NCBI GenBank assembly: GCA_037179335.1
Contig: JAKZHN010000035.1
Span: 124,001-188,000 of the forward strand
Reading direction: 5' to 3'
DNA length: 64,000 bases
DNA from: Cyclaneusma minus
Lineage: Eukaryota > Ascomycota > Leotiomycetes > Marthamycetales > Marthamycetaceae
In this document: positions 10,831-24,422 of the stretch, piece after piece
Layout of the letters: each line of letters begins with the position of its first letter
How positions within the stretch are numbered: the first letter of the stretch is position 1
Made by a program: the position numbers and the translations under genes
The notes under the pieces: model-generated
What the model was told of the DNA's origin: nothing
Seen by the model: only the letters and a program-made list of their open reading frames with translations
Databases searched by the model: none

Positions 10831-11318
10831 GCGATTTCTTGGCCTTTTTGCGGATTTTTGGGCCGTTTTTTATATACCGCTCCTAGCGATTTGACCGCTA
10901 TTTTCCCCAACCTTTTCCCAAGAAGATTGCCCTCTTTCCGTAAAGGGGGTTGAAGGCGTTTTTTGGAACCTCGATAATTGCAATCGATTCATCGAAGGCC
11001 GAAGCAAACAAGTAAAGCATTCCAGAATCCAGATTTCCGAAAATGTGGAACGTTAGCTTCGAAAAATACCTAACACGTGCGGAGGTGTTGTATGCAGACT
11101 TTGTTCGCCACTGTAACTTTTGGAATTATGTCGTGAGAAGAGGCAGCCTATATACACAAGATACGATGAAAAAAGTTTCCCGGCCACAACATAAAAGTTC
11201 ATAAAAACCAAATTGACGCCCACTCCAGAGGGACGCCATGCAAAATCCAGTCCTACTATGCTGAAAAGGCCCCCATATTTCACTTCCAAGACCCCTGGGA
11301 GAGCCCAACCTTTTCACT
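10831..11318. other. Intergenic, no gene seen
   Basis: T-rich and then mixed sequence between the repeat block and the stop codon of the sulfite reductase gene. It probably includes that gene's 3' UTR. Confidence 0.5.
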
Positions 11319-14300
11319 TCATGCCTCGTCTTCAGACTCCTCTTCGGCAACCTATTCTCATGTTAGCTTTGCTTGACACAGTGCAGATATAACTCAGCAA
11401 ACTTACATCGTCATGGAAAGTCTTGCCCTCTGTGGTAGGCTTGATCATACCGATTCTAATGACAAAGTCACCGAATCTCTCGCCCTCGGTTCTCTCAAGA
11501 GCATATCTCTTGATAAGGGGCTTCATGATGGCAAGGATCTCATCTTCCTTGATGCTAGATCTGTACAGCTTGTTCAGACGATTGCCGTGGTAGCCTCCAC
11601 CCAGGTACATGTTGTATGCGCCGTAGGCTTTACCTACGAAAGCGACCTCGGCAAGCCAAGGACGCGCACAACCGTTAGGGCAACCGGTCATACGCATGAC
11701 GATTGAGTCGTGGCGCAGGCCATTCTCTTCGAGAGTACTCTCGAGCTTGCTGATCAAAACGGGTAGGTAGCGCTCAGACTCGGCCATGGCAAGGCCGCAA
11801 GTTGGGAACGCAACGCAAGCAGACGAAGACAGACGAAGACCAGAGAAGGCAGTGTTGTCCAGCTTGTACTTCTTCATCATGTCCTTGATCACCGGCAAAT
11901 CTTCGTCAGCGATGTTGCTGAGAATCAAGTGCTGGTTGCCCGTGAGTCTGAACTCGCCCTTTTCCAGCTTTGCAATTTCGCGCAGACCTGTCTTCATGGG
12001 GAATTCTGGTGTGTCCTCGACACGACCATTTTCAATGAAGAAAGTGAAATGGTTCAGACCAGTCTCATCCTTCAACCACCCAAAGGTATCGATGTTGCTC
12101 TGGAAATGGAATGGTTTTTCTGGGCCAAACTTCTTGCCCAAGAGGTCTTCAACCTTGCCACGGAATACGTCCACACCCATGTCGTCAATAGTGTACTTTA
12201 ATCGGGCGTGCTTACGGTTCTTGCGATCACCGTGATCACGTTGAACAAGCATGACCTTCTCGACGGCAGCACAGACTTCCTCCTTTGGTACGAAGCCCAT
12301 CATGCTGCCAGTTCGAGGGTATGTCTTCTTGTTGTTGTGGGTCACGCCCATACCACCACCAGCAAGCAGGTTGAAACCCTCCAGGTTTCCGTCGCTGCCT
12401 TTGATGGCAATGAGACCAACATCATGAGCATAGACATCGGTGTCGTTGTGTGGTGGAATGGCGATGGTGACCTTGAACTTTCTCGGCAAGTAGGTCGGGC
12501 CATACAGAGGCTCAAAATCTTGAACAGCATTCCCGGCAACCTGGGTTTTCTTGTCATTTTCGTCCTGGAGCCAGATCTCGTGGTAAGCTGTAGTCTGTGG
12601 AAGCAAGTGATCACTGATTGCTTTCGCGTAGTATTGCACCTGGCTGTGGTACTCGTTCTGGGTTGGCAAGCTACTGCACATGACAGTGCGGTTGACGTCA
12701 CCACAAGCAGCAATTGTGGTCATCAAGGCTTGGTTGATACTTCGCATAGCCGCTCGAAGCTTGGTCTTGATGACTCCATGGAACTGGAAGGTTTGGCGAG
12801 TGGTCAATTTCATGGTTCCGTTTCCGTGGGCGTCGCTGACCTCGTCCATCTGGACCCATTGCCTAGGAGTGGCGACACCACCTGGCAGTCTGCATCGAAT
12901 CATGAAAGAGTACGCGGGCTCAAGTCCTTGGGCCTTGCGTTCATCTCTTAGGTCACGATCATCTTGCATGTATGTGCCGTGGAACTTGGTCAACTGCTGG
13001 TCAGGAGCGGAAATTGCCATGGTGCTGGTGTCCTCGAGGCCTTCCTTGATCGTACCGCGAAGGAAGTTGGACTCAATCTTGATGTCCTCATTGGTGATTG
13101 GTGGAGGCTCTTCAGGCAGGCCTTCAACCTTGTCAACGCCAAGAGCCTGCCAGATCTTAGGCTCCCAATTCTGGTAGCCCGTTTGGTAGCCATCAGGGTC
13201 CTGATCATCACCAAGACCAATCTCAGCCAGATGTTTGCCGCCGAGATTGGTCAAAACCCTGTCGAGGTCTTTTCCGGGCTTATTGTAGTAGTGCTTGTCC
13301 TCCTTACGCGGCCAGTAATGGCTGTCACCCAAAGCAAAGACCGAGTAGTTGACAGATGCTAGGTCCAACTCGGTGTTGTCCTTGATGGCTTCCCAGAAAG
13401 CATGACCATTCTGAGGGAACTCTCCCTGGCCGGCAGTACTCGTCAAGAAGACAACGTTCTGCTCGCTCGGCAAATCCTCGACCGGGTAGTCTTCCATGGC
13501 CATCACCATGGTCTTCAAACCGCGGGCTTTCCCGCGGTTGGCCAAGCGTTTTGCCAGGCTCTCTGCGTTGCCGTTGTCGGAGGCAAAAAGAATGGTCAGG
13601 GGAGCACCGAGCATTCCCTCGAGCAGCTGGTCATATGCATCCTTAGCCTTGCGCTTTTGAAGCATACGTATCTCTGAACCATAGTCTTCTGACAAAGCGG
13701 AAGAGAACTTGGGACTCCTTCTCATCAACTGCGTGAGCTGGTTGTCTCTCTTCAAGAACTCCTTGAGCTCGTTCTTGATGCGCTCGGAGTCAAGCGAGAA
13801 GTTTGGCTCATCCTTCTCCTCGTTTTGCGGGTTGAATCTATAGAGTGGCCAGTATCCCATGTCCACCGCCTTCTTCGTCTCCTGCAAAACAGTCAAGGGA
13901 GAGTCGTTCTCCTTGAAGTATGGAAGATAAGCCATGACAACGGACGGACCGTTGAACTTGTCGGCTTCGATCATAGCCTCTAGGACCTGAGTGTACGAGC
14001 TGTAGACAGCGACTGAGGCAACATACGCATTGCCGAAGTTCATGGCGTACAGGCCAATATCCTTCTTCCTGCGAGCAGCATCGGCGGCAGCACGCTCAGA
14101 GTACGGTGTTGAGTCAATGATCAGCATGTTGATATTCTCGCCGGATGCAATGACATGGTGTACACCAGAGTTCCCGAGATCGTAAGCCCATGCATCAGAA
14201 CCAATAAGCCAGGGCGACTCCTTGCGGAAAAGCGATTTGTTTGAAAGAAGATCGCGAGACAGCGCAGAGCCATCAACTTCCAAGCGACTGATCAGTTCAT

Positions 14301-16183
14301 CAGCAATCTCATCGACCTTCTTCTCGTCATTGGCGTTGAGAGTCCACTGAGATAACCACTTCTTTGGGGCCTCGGTGATGAACTCCTTGGAACCAGCGGC
14401 TTGTGTCGCCTGTTCCAAGAACCGTTGTCGAAGGGCCTTGCGAGCCACGAGCGACCCAAATCCGAATTCAGGGGTTGACGAGATGGTGGGCGAAATCCCA
14501 GCATTATTGGAAGCGAGGGCGTTGGCCAGATAGAGTCTCTTCCCGAACACTTGATCTAGGATCTTCATGTAAGCGCTTTCAATTTTTGGTTGATCGAGGT
14601 CATACGCCTGAAGTGACTCTGATGGGCCTTCCGTGTTTCCCACCTCGAGGTTTTGAATTGGCTTTTCGGCGTTCAAGTTCTGGAAGATGCCGCGCAATGC
14701 TTGGGGCACCGCATCTGGCGCAATGTAACCAAGCTGGTGACCGACGATGACTTGCACGCCGCCACCAGGTCCACTCTTCAGAGTGGTCAGCATATCCAAA
14801 AGCAGCGGTCCCCATCTCGTTGTCTTTCGCCGGATCTGTTCAAGTACGGCAACTCGTTTGACGGATTTGGGAATAGTCTCAATCAATTTAGCACCTAGCC
14901 AAGGTCTGTAAAGCCGCGCAGTAATGAGACCAGCTTTGGCATAGACATCGTCGGGCTTGGCAGCATCAATTGCTTGTCCAAAATATCCAACATCAGACCC
15001 GAAAACAAAGAGAGCATTCTCTGCTGTCGAGGGTCCTGTGTAATGGAATGGGCTGTAACTTCTGCCAACTTTTTTCTCCAGAGTCGTCCAGATTGCCGTT
15101 GCGTAATCGTAAATGTCTTCCGAGGAAACAGGCTTTGGGGGTTCTGCGTCCACAGTGGTCGCGGAGGAAACGCTCTGACGGCTCTCGTCAGTGCTCTGTC
15201 GATCTGAAGAACCGACAGAAGCATTGGACGACTGCCGGGCCCCCAATGCGGGTTCTACGGGAGGTACAGGTAGCCCCTCGAGGGTTGAGACTGCGCCGTT
15301 GACTGTTGGCTGAACTGTACTAACACGCGCGATTCTTCCGTCGTCGGCGTAGATAGTAGAGCCACCAATCCTGGAATCCTGGATGTTTCCCACCGAATCA
15401 AGGTTAAGGATTTCCTTGACCACTGAAGAATCTTCGTACGGAATATGTTCGTCTTGCGCAGAAGATGCAGAATCGAAGAAGTGGATAACTGCTTTTCCGG
15501 ATTTGATCGCTAAAGCATGAGCGGTCAGAGCGAGGTCCTGAGCTTCTTGTAGGGAGTCGGACTGGAGGAACGTGAAGCCACAGTTGCGGATCGAGGTAAT
15601 GGACGAATAATCCGGAAATTGAGAGGGAGAGAGGGAGACGTGGATGACGATTGGGAAATTTGCGAGGCGGTAGAGATGCGGCACGGATGGAATCAGAATG
15701 GATGAGCTGGTCGTCACCGTAACGAGCTTGCCCGCCCTCGCCGGAGCAAAGGCTGAGAGCAAAGGGTCGGCATTGTGGCGGACGGGTTCAATCTATGTAA
15801 GAAAGGGGCTAGTTAGCGAAGTGATATATAAATGGCTTTGGAAACACAGCAGCGTAGCATACCTCAGGAATGTTGTCTTTCGATGTAGCTACCAGACCGG
15901 GGTCTTTGCGAGCAGCATATCGGTGCAAATGGGACGAGAAGGGCGATTCCACAGCCAGCGAAGGCTGCACGGAAACGATGTGATCGCTGGCCAAGTAGGC
16001 GATGCGGGCGACTGTTCAGGACATCTTCGTCAGTAGGTTTGGTGGAGCGGCGACGTCGATGTTCATTGTTCTGGCGGGGCCCTCGCTGCCGCGTCGCGGG
16101 GTGCATCATGGGGAATTGACTTGGGTGACGGAACACAACATACCAGCTTCTTCCGCCGTGCGAATCTGCAGAGAGGCAGCCAT
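11319..16183 (-). CDS. MET5: Sulfite reductase (NADPH) beta subunit, siroheme protein
   Basis: Four exons (16183-16144, 16011-15863, 15792-11407, 11351-11319) give 1535 residues, the long fungal form. It catalyses the six-electron reduction of sulfite to sulfide in sulfate assimilation, with a flavoprotein alpha subunit as partner. Domains in order: an N-terminal pyruvate-oxidoreductase-like region; a flavodoxin domain near residue 800 (LTILFASDNGNAESLAK, FLTSTAGQGEFPQNGHAF); then the nitrite/sulfite reductase halves from about residue 1000. The 4Fe-4S/siroheme cysteines lie in SSACVAFPTCGLAMAE (about 1390) and GCPNGCARPW (about 1433). The C terminus is acidic (VAEEESEDEA) and comes from a separate 33-nt exon. 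The start MAASLQIRTAEEA was chosen because it joins in frame to VARIAYLASD, a conserved beginning. Confidence 0.95.
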
Positions 16184-17153
16184 CTCGCTGGGACGACGAT
16201 TCGCAGGCCTTCGGGCTTGTTTGTGAGAAGAAAAGGGAGCGGGAGAGAGGCCTTGAAAGAGAAAGGACATGGTGACGGCTACCGGTGGCACTCTTGTACA
16301 TGTAGATGCTGCGAAGGCGGCGAGTGTGGAGACAGACTTCTTGTGCACTAAGTAAAATTCTCACAGGGATGTTGACGGATCCGCGAATCAGCGTCCCGCT
16401 GAATAATGCCCATTCCTTTGTGACACAAACCTGGTCCCGTGCGATTACGTGCTTGGACGCGGAGGCTGAGGCTGGCAGCCGGCCTTGTCGAGGAATAGGA
16501 TCGGATTCAGGGTCCATGGGTTCGAGATAAATGCATTTCCAGTCTTGGCATGACTACTCGATGCTACAAATACGGTAGAGACATACCTAATAATATTCTT
16601 ATTTGTACTCGGTTTTGAAATGATTGAGCCTATTTCTAGGAATCGGGAATATCATCACCCACTCATTTTAAATCGTATCTAGACTTTTGTCATGGCAGTG
16701 TAACATTGTAATCCTGTGATATCTGTCTAGGTATGCAGTAGCATCTTCCTAGTACATCTACTTTGCATCTGTGCGGTCGCCACAGCATCAATCCTGCGCC
16801 ATCCTCAAGTCCCGAGCCCAGTCAAATACGAATACGTCTCGAATAATATCGGCCGGGCAATGAATACTATGATCTAATCGGTACGTCTTCCGCCAGATCC
16901 GCAAGTCCGCGAGATCCGTATGACCGCTTTCGTGGTGACAATTCCAGTGTGTTCATTCCACAGGAGTATTTGCAATGATTAAAACCATTGGTACTTGTTA
17001 GTATATAACTACTTAGAGAGTGCTTTTCGTTGTTCATTATCGAGATTGTTCCAGCTGGTTACCCCAAAAGCTTTGAACAATAATTGTCACCTACTACGAC
17101 ACCGAGCCACTCTTGTGTGCTCAGCTAACACTATCACACCAAGGGTTATTTCA
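16184..17153. other. Intergenic, 5' region of the sulfite reductase gene
   Basis: No supportable gene. The first few hundred bases are presumably the promoter; a long open frame antisense to exon 1 has no features. Beyond about 16.6 kb the sequence becomes AT-rich. Confidence 0.5.
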
Positions 17154-17452
17154 TTTACTAGAGATATTCTGATTACTAGGAACATGCCACCTGATTACTC
17201 GGAGTATTTCTAGTTGCTTAGAATATATTTCTACCTAATTACTAATCAATCGGAATGTTTCTAGTTACTCAGGAATCAGGATATTCCTAATCACTCAGTC
17301 CTCAGAAGTCAGAACACCTCCTTTCTCCCCATGTTCTTATCTCCTAGTTACCCGGAATATTCCTAATAACTTGAATTTGTAATTAGTAATTCAGAACAAT
17401 CCTAGTTATATAGAATACTCCTGATTGTTGGGAATACTCCTAAATATTTAAA
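17154..17452. repeat. Degenerate ~19-bp tandem array, locus 2
   Basis: About a dozen imperfect units such as gattactcggagtatttct, agttactcaggaatcagg, agttacccggaatattcct and ttgttgggaatactcct, interrupted by a C/T-rich patch near 17310-17340. Several carry the palindrome ggaatattcc or a one-base variant. No conserved head or tail like that of the 28 and 53 kb copies was found. Confidence 0.65.
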
Positions 17453-18616
17453 GGGCCGGATAGGAGTACTGAGCACAGAAGGATTGTCACCACAAGCTAC
17501 TTCGCCACTAACATAGTACCTCACTCTTGTCCATTCTACCACAAGTTCCCAGGTACAGTATACCCTAACTACGCTTCATCCATGCCAGCGTCTTCGGGTT
17601 TGAAAGACTGGCTTTTCACACAAGTTGAACGCAAACCCCTTTAATCAACCATTTGGGATAGAATCAGGGATTTCAACATGCTCAACTGCCATCTTTGTCT
17701 TTGACCCTGAAGTCGAATCTAATTTACACCATGTTCAACGTCAACATTCGAAGCCAAAGACAAACAGTCACCGTGAACAGAAAATATCCGTAAATCGAAA
17801 CATCAAAGTCCCGGCGGCCAGCGCTGCCCGACATGACATGGCCGAGACTTGAGTTATTGGCCCATTCATGATGACCAATTGACCATTTGAGAAACCTCTA
17901 GAAGTTTCAAGCCTCCTAAAATATAAATCATACATCCTTACTAAATTATTCAGGATCAAAGCAGAATCAAAGTTTGAGATTTGACGCATACATGCCAAAG
18001 ATGGATCTTTGATAACTGTCTGCGATTCTGCTCTGAGTGATAATGAGTCTTCGAGGAGAAGCTGGTCTAGAAAGGATGCGAAACCCCAAAGCCCAAGGAG
18101 CGACTCGATACCTACTGTTTCAAAATCCTAGATTATTGCAAGAGACCGGAGAATTACCGATCTGACATAACGGGCAGAGACTAACACAGACCTGAACTCG
18201 ACATCCGGACCAGCCCGCATTAGCAGGGAACAGGGGTTGGTTATTGAGAATTGAGAAGGAAATCACAAGTCTGTACTGGAGACCCAAAGAAGCAATTGAA
18301 GAAAACAGAATCACTCAGCACCAGAACACACACTGGTACTTTCAGTAAACGCTTGTTCAAACTTTTCTTTGTATTTGAATTATCTCGCTGGCTATCCCAG
18401 CCGATTTCTGGTAACGTCCAGGAGGCATCTTCCTCCTTACGCCGCAGCGCTTTCTGTCACAATCTCAAGTACAAAAAGGGGGTATCGCCGCACCTCAAGC
18501 GCCAGTTTTCCATTTCTAAAGAACGGTGCCACAGCGATGCCTCCCTCTGTCCAAAAGCAAAAAATACCGCCAAGCACTCCATACGCCTTGCTGCTCTCTC
18601 AGCCCATGCCGAGTCT
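17453..18616. other. Intergenic, no gene seen
   Basis: AT-rich in the first half. Short ORFs only, without domain signatures. The part near 18.6 kb is probably the 3' UTR of the SUN-domain gene. Confidence 0.5.
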
Positions 18617-20478
18617 CTATGCGCTCTCTGGATCTGCTGCCGCCTGGAAAACTTCGCCGTGTAAAAGTACTCGATATAGACACGTGTGATCGGCGCCGTG
18701 ATTCGTCGCCGCCCGTACGATATAGTGCTGTGCCGGAACCCTCAGCTTCTTCAGGGGGACCGTGAGGTCGAATGCCTCCGGCTCGCCGTTGATACCGCCA
18801 TATGTCCAAGCACCAATCTGGTACCAGTTCTCTTTCAAGGCATGAAGGGGATCCTCTCGGCCCTCCACAGCTGGAAACATCCTCAGGGAATACCTAGCGA
18901 CGTATTCGATGTCTTCCGGTGTTCCTTCAATCTTCGCCCACAACTCCATGTCACGTGGGGCGCTGCCTGGATCCAGAGTAGCTTTGCGAGCGATATGCTC
19001 AATCACCACTTCGTCAGGATATACCAGATCGCTAGCCACGATTCCGAGGCTGATAGGAGGTCCACCAATAACAGGGCTGCACCAGCAATCCCCGGCCTCA
19101 TACCACCGCGCCAGGGCTTCGGAGGGTGGGTTGGGTAGCACGCGAGGTCGCAAAGCCCTGGCAACTCTCTGGGGCGCCCATTTCTCCCAGGATGGAATCT
19201 CTGCGTCATAGGTAGGTGATGTAAGTCCAGGCTCAATGACTGCACCGGCAGAGAATGAGAAGAAGTTGAAGCGTTGGGGGCCAAGACCTGTCTTTGAGCC
19301 TGTGGCTTCCTTGCGCTTGGCAATGGCCGCCTCGAGCTCAGAACGAAGCTTTCGGAAATCCTTCTGAAGAGAGGCTCTGTCAACGTCTGAATGGCTTTTC
19401 ACTGTTGCGAGCTCATATTCGAGGGCCGCGACGCGCTTCTCTAGATCGACAAGCTCTCTTCCGTCGGGGGCGCTGACGGTGTGTGAACCCCAGGAAGACA
19501 AAGGGTTCCACGGTAGAGACATGTTTTTGCCCGTAGCGCCAACCGGGGAACCAACGAGATAATGTCCCCCGAGCAAGCAGAGCGCAGCGAAGACCGTCCA
19601 GAAGAGCTTGGAACTAAGCAAGCGCTTGAGTGATAACATAGAGGCATCAGCATCAAAGGCAGAGAAGGGGCGAGTCTCATTCGGGCTGCGTGCGCTATTG
19701 AAGGTTTGAGCGCCACCACCGTGGGTTTTTTGGTTATGAGGGCCAGTCTCATTGGGGCTGTGTGTGCGAAGGTAGGTTTGATCGGTACCGTCGTGGGTTT
19801 TTTGGTTGTGAGGTGTTTTCAGTGTCCCGTTGCTGCCTGTATTGGGAGTGGGCTTGTCTGTGCCAGATGTTTTGGCGTTGGTCTGGTCTGTACTTGTTCT
19901 TTTTGTCGCCGGAGTAGGTACAGAGGGAGGGGGAGCATAGGAAGAAGACGGCCGGTGGCCATTGCCGAAAGAAGCATTTTCATTTGTAAAGGTGGCATCG
20001 TCAAAGACTTCACTCTCGTTGTTGAAGCTGTGTGTGTTGGTAGGAACGCCATCAGTGCTCGAATCATCGTCAGTGGTACGGGCGCGGCTACGGCCTTTCG
20101 CAGCACTTTGAGGATAGTTTCGGCCATTGGTGGCCCTAGATGCCTCGCCTACTGCAGTCAGCACACATAGTTCTAGGGTGGGGGTGGGGAGCTCAACATA
20201 CTGAATTGGCTCGCAGTATCGTCGTTGGCTCCTTGTCGCTGGTAAGTGGCTGGCTCGACGACAGACTCGATGATGTCGGCCAGATTCTCGTGCTGCTGAT
20301 ACCGGCTGTAGTTGAGACCCCTGGGCATGAGGGCGATGCCAGTCCCGTAGGAATTAGTGTAGCTGGTGACTTTGTCATCCATGAGGACGTTGCGGGGGCT
20401 ACCTCCTCTGCTCACACCGGTAGCAGCTTGACTGGCAGCGACCCTGCTGGCCGCCCGGGTGGAACGGCGAGCAGACAT
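18617..20478 (-). CDS. SUN-domain (Sad1/UNC-84) nuclear envelope protein
   Basis: Two exons, 20478-20202 and 20151-18617, with a 50-nt intron (gtatgt...gactgcag), give 603 residues. Layout: Ser/Arg-rich N terminus (MSARRSTRAASRV); a disordered region with an imperfect internal repeat at about 206-253 (PHNQKTHDG / PHNQKTHGG, each followed by SPNET); one membrane helix at about 275-292 (LFWTVFAALCLLGGHYLV); a coiled coil at about 323-373; and a C-terminal SUN domain at about 393-600 (FSFSAGAVI, GDCWCSPVIGGPPISLGI, PDEVVIEHIA, YGGINGEPEAFDL). This is the inner nuclear membrane half of a LINC bridge: N terminus in the nucleus, SUN domain in the perinuclear space binding KASH partners, as for Sad1 at the spindle pole body. 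An exact orthologue assignment would need alignment. Confidence 0.92.
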
Positions 20479-22032
20479 TGCTCCTGTTTTGGTGAAGTTT
20501 GCAGAGCCAATTAGATGGACGTCGATCTCTGCGTGGTTTCGATGGTCGATTAAAGCTGTGGGTGGACGACTTCAGAGCTGGGCGCAGCAGTAAAGTGCGT
20601 AATGTGGCTGTTCCAGCGCGGATTCGGGAGGAAGAGAAGCAAAAAAGGCGGGCGAGGATGAGCTCTTGCTTCTTTCTTCAGCAGCGCTAAACTCAGATCT
20701 GTTGATATCGTTAGTTTTTGTGATACTCGACACAGAGGCAGCTGATTTAGAGTGACGAAGACACACCCAAGGCTGAGGTTGAGAGCCGAGTCTCGAGCAG
20801 AGAGGAATTGAAAGCAGCTTTTGAGACAGCTCCGGGGTAAGGCTGGGCCGAGCAATCAGAAAAGAATTGAAGCTGGATAGTTCGACTTTGCGCAACAAGG
20901 AATTCGAGTCGTCACGGCATGTGACTGGGGGGATGTTGGAAGTGAAGGTGAGGAAGGCAGAGCGCTCAAGATGGAAGGCACCAAGTTCTCAAAGCACGTA
21001 CTAGTATTGTTGAAGCTATTCGCAATTGTCGCCAGCCGAACAATAGGCACAATTGATATCTCTCCAGTCGCACGATGGCTATCCGGTGCTTCAGCGCGCA
21101 GGCGAGCTCGCGGTATAACTGGGGACGGCGGTCAAGATGCAGTCGCAATTCTGCAAGCTTAATTGCGAAATGGTACAAGCGCCGGCCGTTCAAAGCGAGT
21201 ACTTCCAGTCGCGATACAAAGGGCTGCTTGTTACTCGCGACCGCATTCAGGGTCGCGTCGCTAACCAGATGCGGAAGCCTGTCAGCCCAGGTTTGAATTA
21301 TAGGCAGGTCGTATAAATAGGCAGGATGGTTTTCATGGCATTGCAGCAGCAGCTCTAGGACTCGGCACTTGGACTTATATCGGCAGCGAAGGCACCGTCG
21401 CTGGTTTTCGTCGTTCGAGACGTGTCGTGGTGTCGCGTCGAGGATATGGAAATCGCTGTGGCGCACTATTCACTGCCACGGCATTATTTTATGCACACTT
21501 CGCCATCGACGTGCATACGGTGCATTAACTTAACCTCCCAACTCAATCCCGCAACTCTATGTAGGGATCAAGTCGGCAGTTACCGAGTGCGGCCCATGAT
21601 TGGTAAAAATGACATAGGAGAAGAACATGTAACCTGCATGTCCAGCCATCATCAAGACCACAACAGACGGATGGTGAAGCGGGATACTGGACATTGCAGA
21701 CATGGTGCGATCATGCCGGAAAGCATGAACGTTTGCACGACATAGTACTTGCCGTAGCCAGGAAATCTCTGGCAGTTTGGCAGGACAGGTGCTCAGGATG
21801 TATCACTCTATCTGCGCGGGGTGAAATTAGGACTGGCGATTGCGACTGGGCGGGGACCTGCATCCGTTAAATTACTCTAGGAGACGTGCCTTCGACGACT
21901 CGAATGGAAGTAAATAACCGCAAGCTCCCTCTCTGACTCTCGCCATCCTCCCACGTCCTTCATTTTCTCTACCCTCACACACCGACGCCCTATTCCAAAC
22001 CTCAGTTGCTCTCTCATCTCCACCTTGCAACC
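20479..22032. other. Intergenic between divergent SUN and epimerase genes
   Basis: Both flanking genes start here, so it holds two promoters. The 120 bases before 22033 are CT-rich with caccttgcaacc at the ATG, a typical fungal 5' UTR. A 166-codon minus-strand open frame (20966-21466) has no ATG and was not accepted. Confidence 0.55.
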
Positions 22033-23405
<1,373 letters not shown>

Positions 23406-23896
23406 GGCTCCTGATCGAGCTTGGCATCACCCCCTTTGATTCTCGTACCCCTTCTTTGAAACTGGCTCTTGCTAGTTGCTACTTTTGCTCTACATATTGG
23501 CAGTCTGCATTCGTGGAGAGGGCAGAGTCAGACGATTCATACAGTTGCTTCGCAGTATAAATAGCAGATAGAACAGAAGCGAAGCGTTCTGCCCCAATGG
23601 CTGGTTTGTGTTGGATCGCAAGCTCTCGACAGCGATGTTCGTCTCCCGAGTTCGGTCTCTGATCTGCTCTGACGGTATTTCACTTTGTAGTGACATTGTG
23701 ACAAGCATGCTTTCACTTACCAACCTTTCTCATTTCTTTTCGGATCGATTCTTTTCAAGAACAAGCTCCACCAATACCGTCGTAGCTCAAATCTTCAATG
23801 ATTTAATGAGTATTGCGAGCTGCAAATGGAACTCAAGAACCCAGACCCTGGCTCGTGGTGGACTTTCTTCTGCGTTCAAGATCCAATAGCCTGTCT
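23406..23896. other. Intergenic 3' of the epimerase
   Basis: 3' UTR and AT-rich sequence with no supportable ORF. Confidence 0.5.
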
Positions 23897-24020
23897 TCTA
23901 ACTATTTGAAACTCCCCCAGTTCTTGGGTTCCAGGGTCAAGGTTTCTCATAATTACCTGGATTTTTCTCAATTATCTAAAATTCTCCAGTTACCTGGATT
24001 TCTCTCAATCACCTGAATAA
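23897..24020. repeat. Degenerate ~19-bp tandem array, locus 3
   Basis: Units of the type aattacctggatttttctc: aactatttgaaactccccc, agttcttgggttccaggg, aattacctggatttttctc, aattatctaaaattctcc, agttacctggatttctctc and aatcacctgaataa. It is more T-rich than the other arrays and has no obvious shared flank. Confidence 0.6.
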
Positions 24021-24422
24021 GCCAAGTCCGCACCAAAGTTGCACGCAGAAGAAGTTCCACCACGAGCCTGGCTACATAGTAGCTGTCCAGTACCCCTCCA
24101 AACGAGTCGGCCTTCGGAGTTTAGCCTTAAGCCACACGGATGTGATGTAAAGGGTGGTGGGGTTTTGCAAGCTGCCCACTGGCGAGATCATCCTCTGCCA
24201 ACATTTCGGGGTAGCATTTGCTAGTTCCTGTTTCCAACAATCGGCACACTGCTACTTGGACATTCCGGGAGAGTCGCTGAATTGCGAGCCTTCAAGTTAC
24301 AATACAATAGTTCGACTTCCTCATAAGCTGCTTGATTTACCCCGCCTCAGCCTATCTTATCGTTGAACCCCTCAGAACAGCCTCGTCCAGTCTTGGTTCC
24401 CTATATTCACCTTGAAAACCGC
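24021..24422. other. Intergenic, promoter region of the quinone oxidoreductase
   Basis: No gene seen; 5' sequence of the downstream gene. Confidence 0.5.

Noticed and set aside
15864..16517. 217-codon minus-strand frame overlapping sulfite reductase exons 1-2
   Set aside because: Overlaps the well-supported spliced exons in another frame and shows no family features.
20966..21466. 166-codon open frame on the minus strand upstream of the SUN gene
   Set aside because: It has no ATG at all (opens with GTG), no recognisable domain and sits in a divergent promoter region; probably chance.
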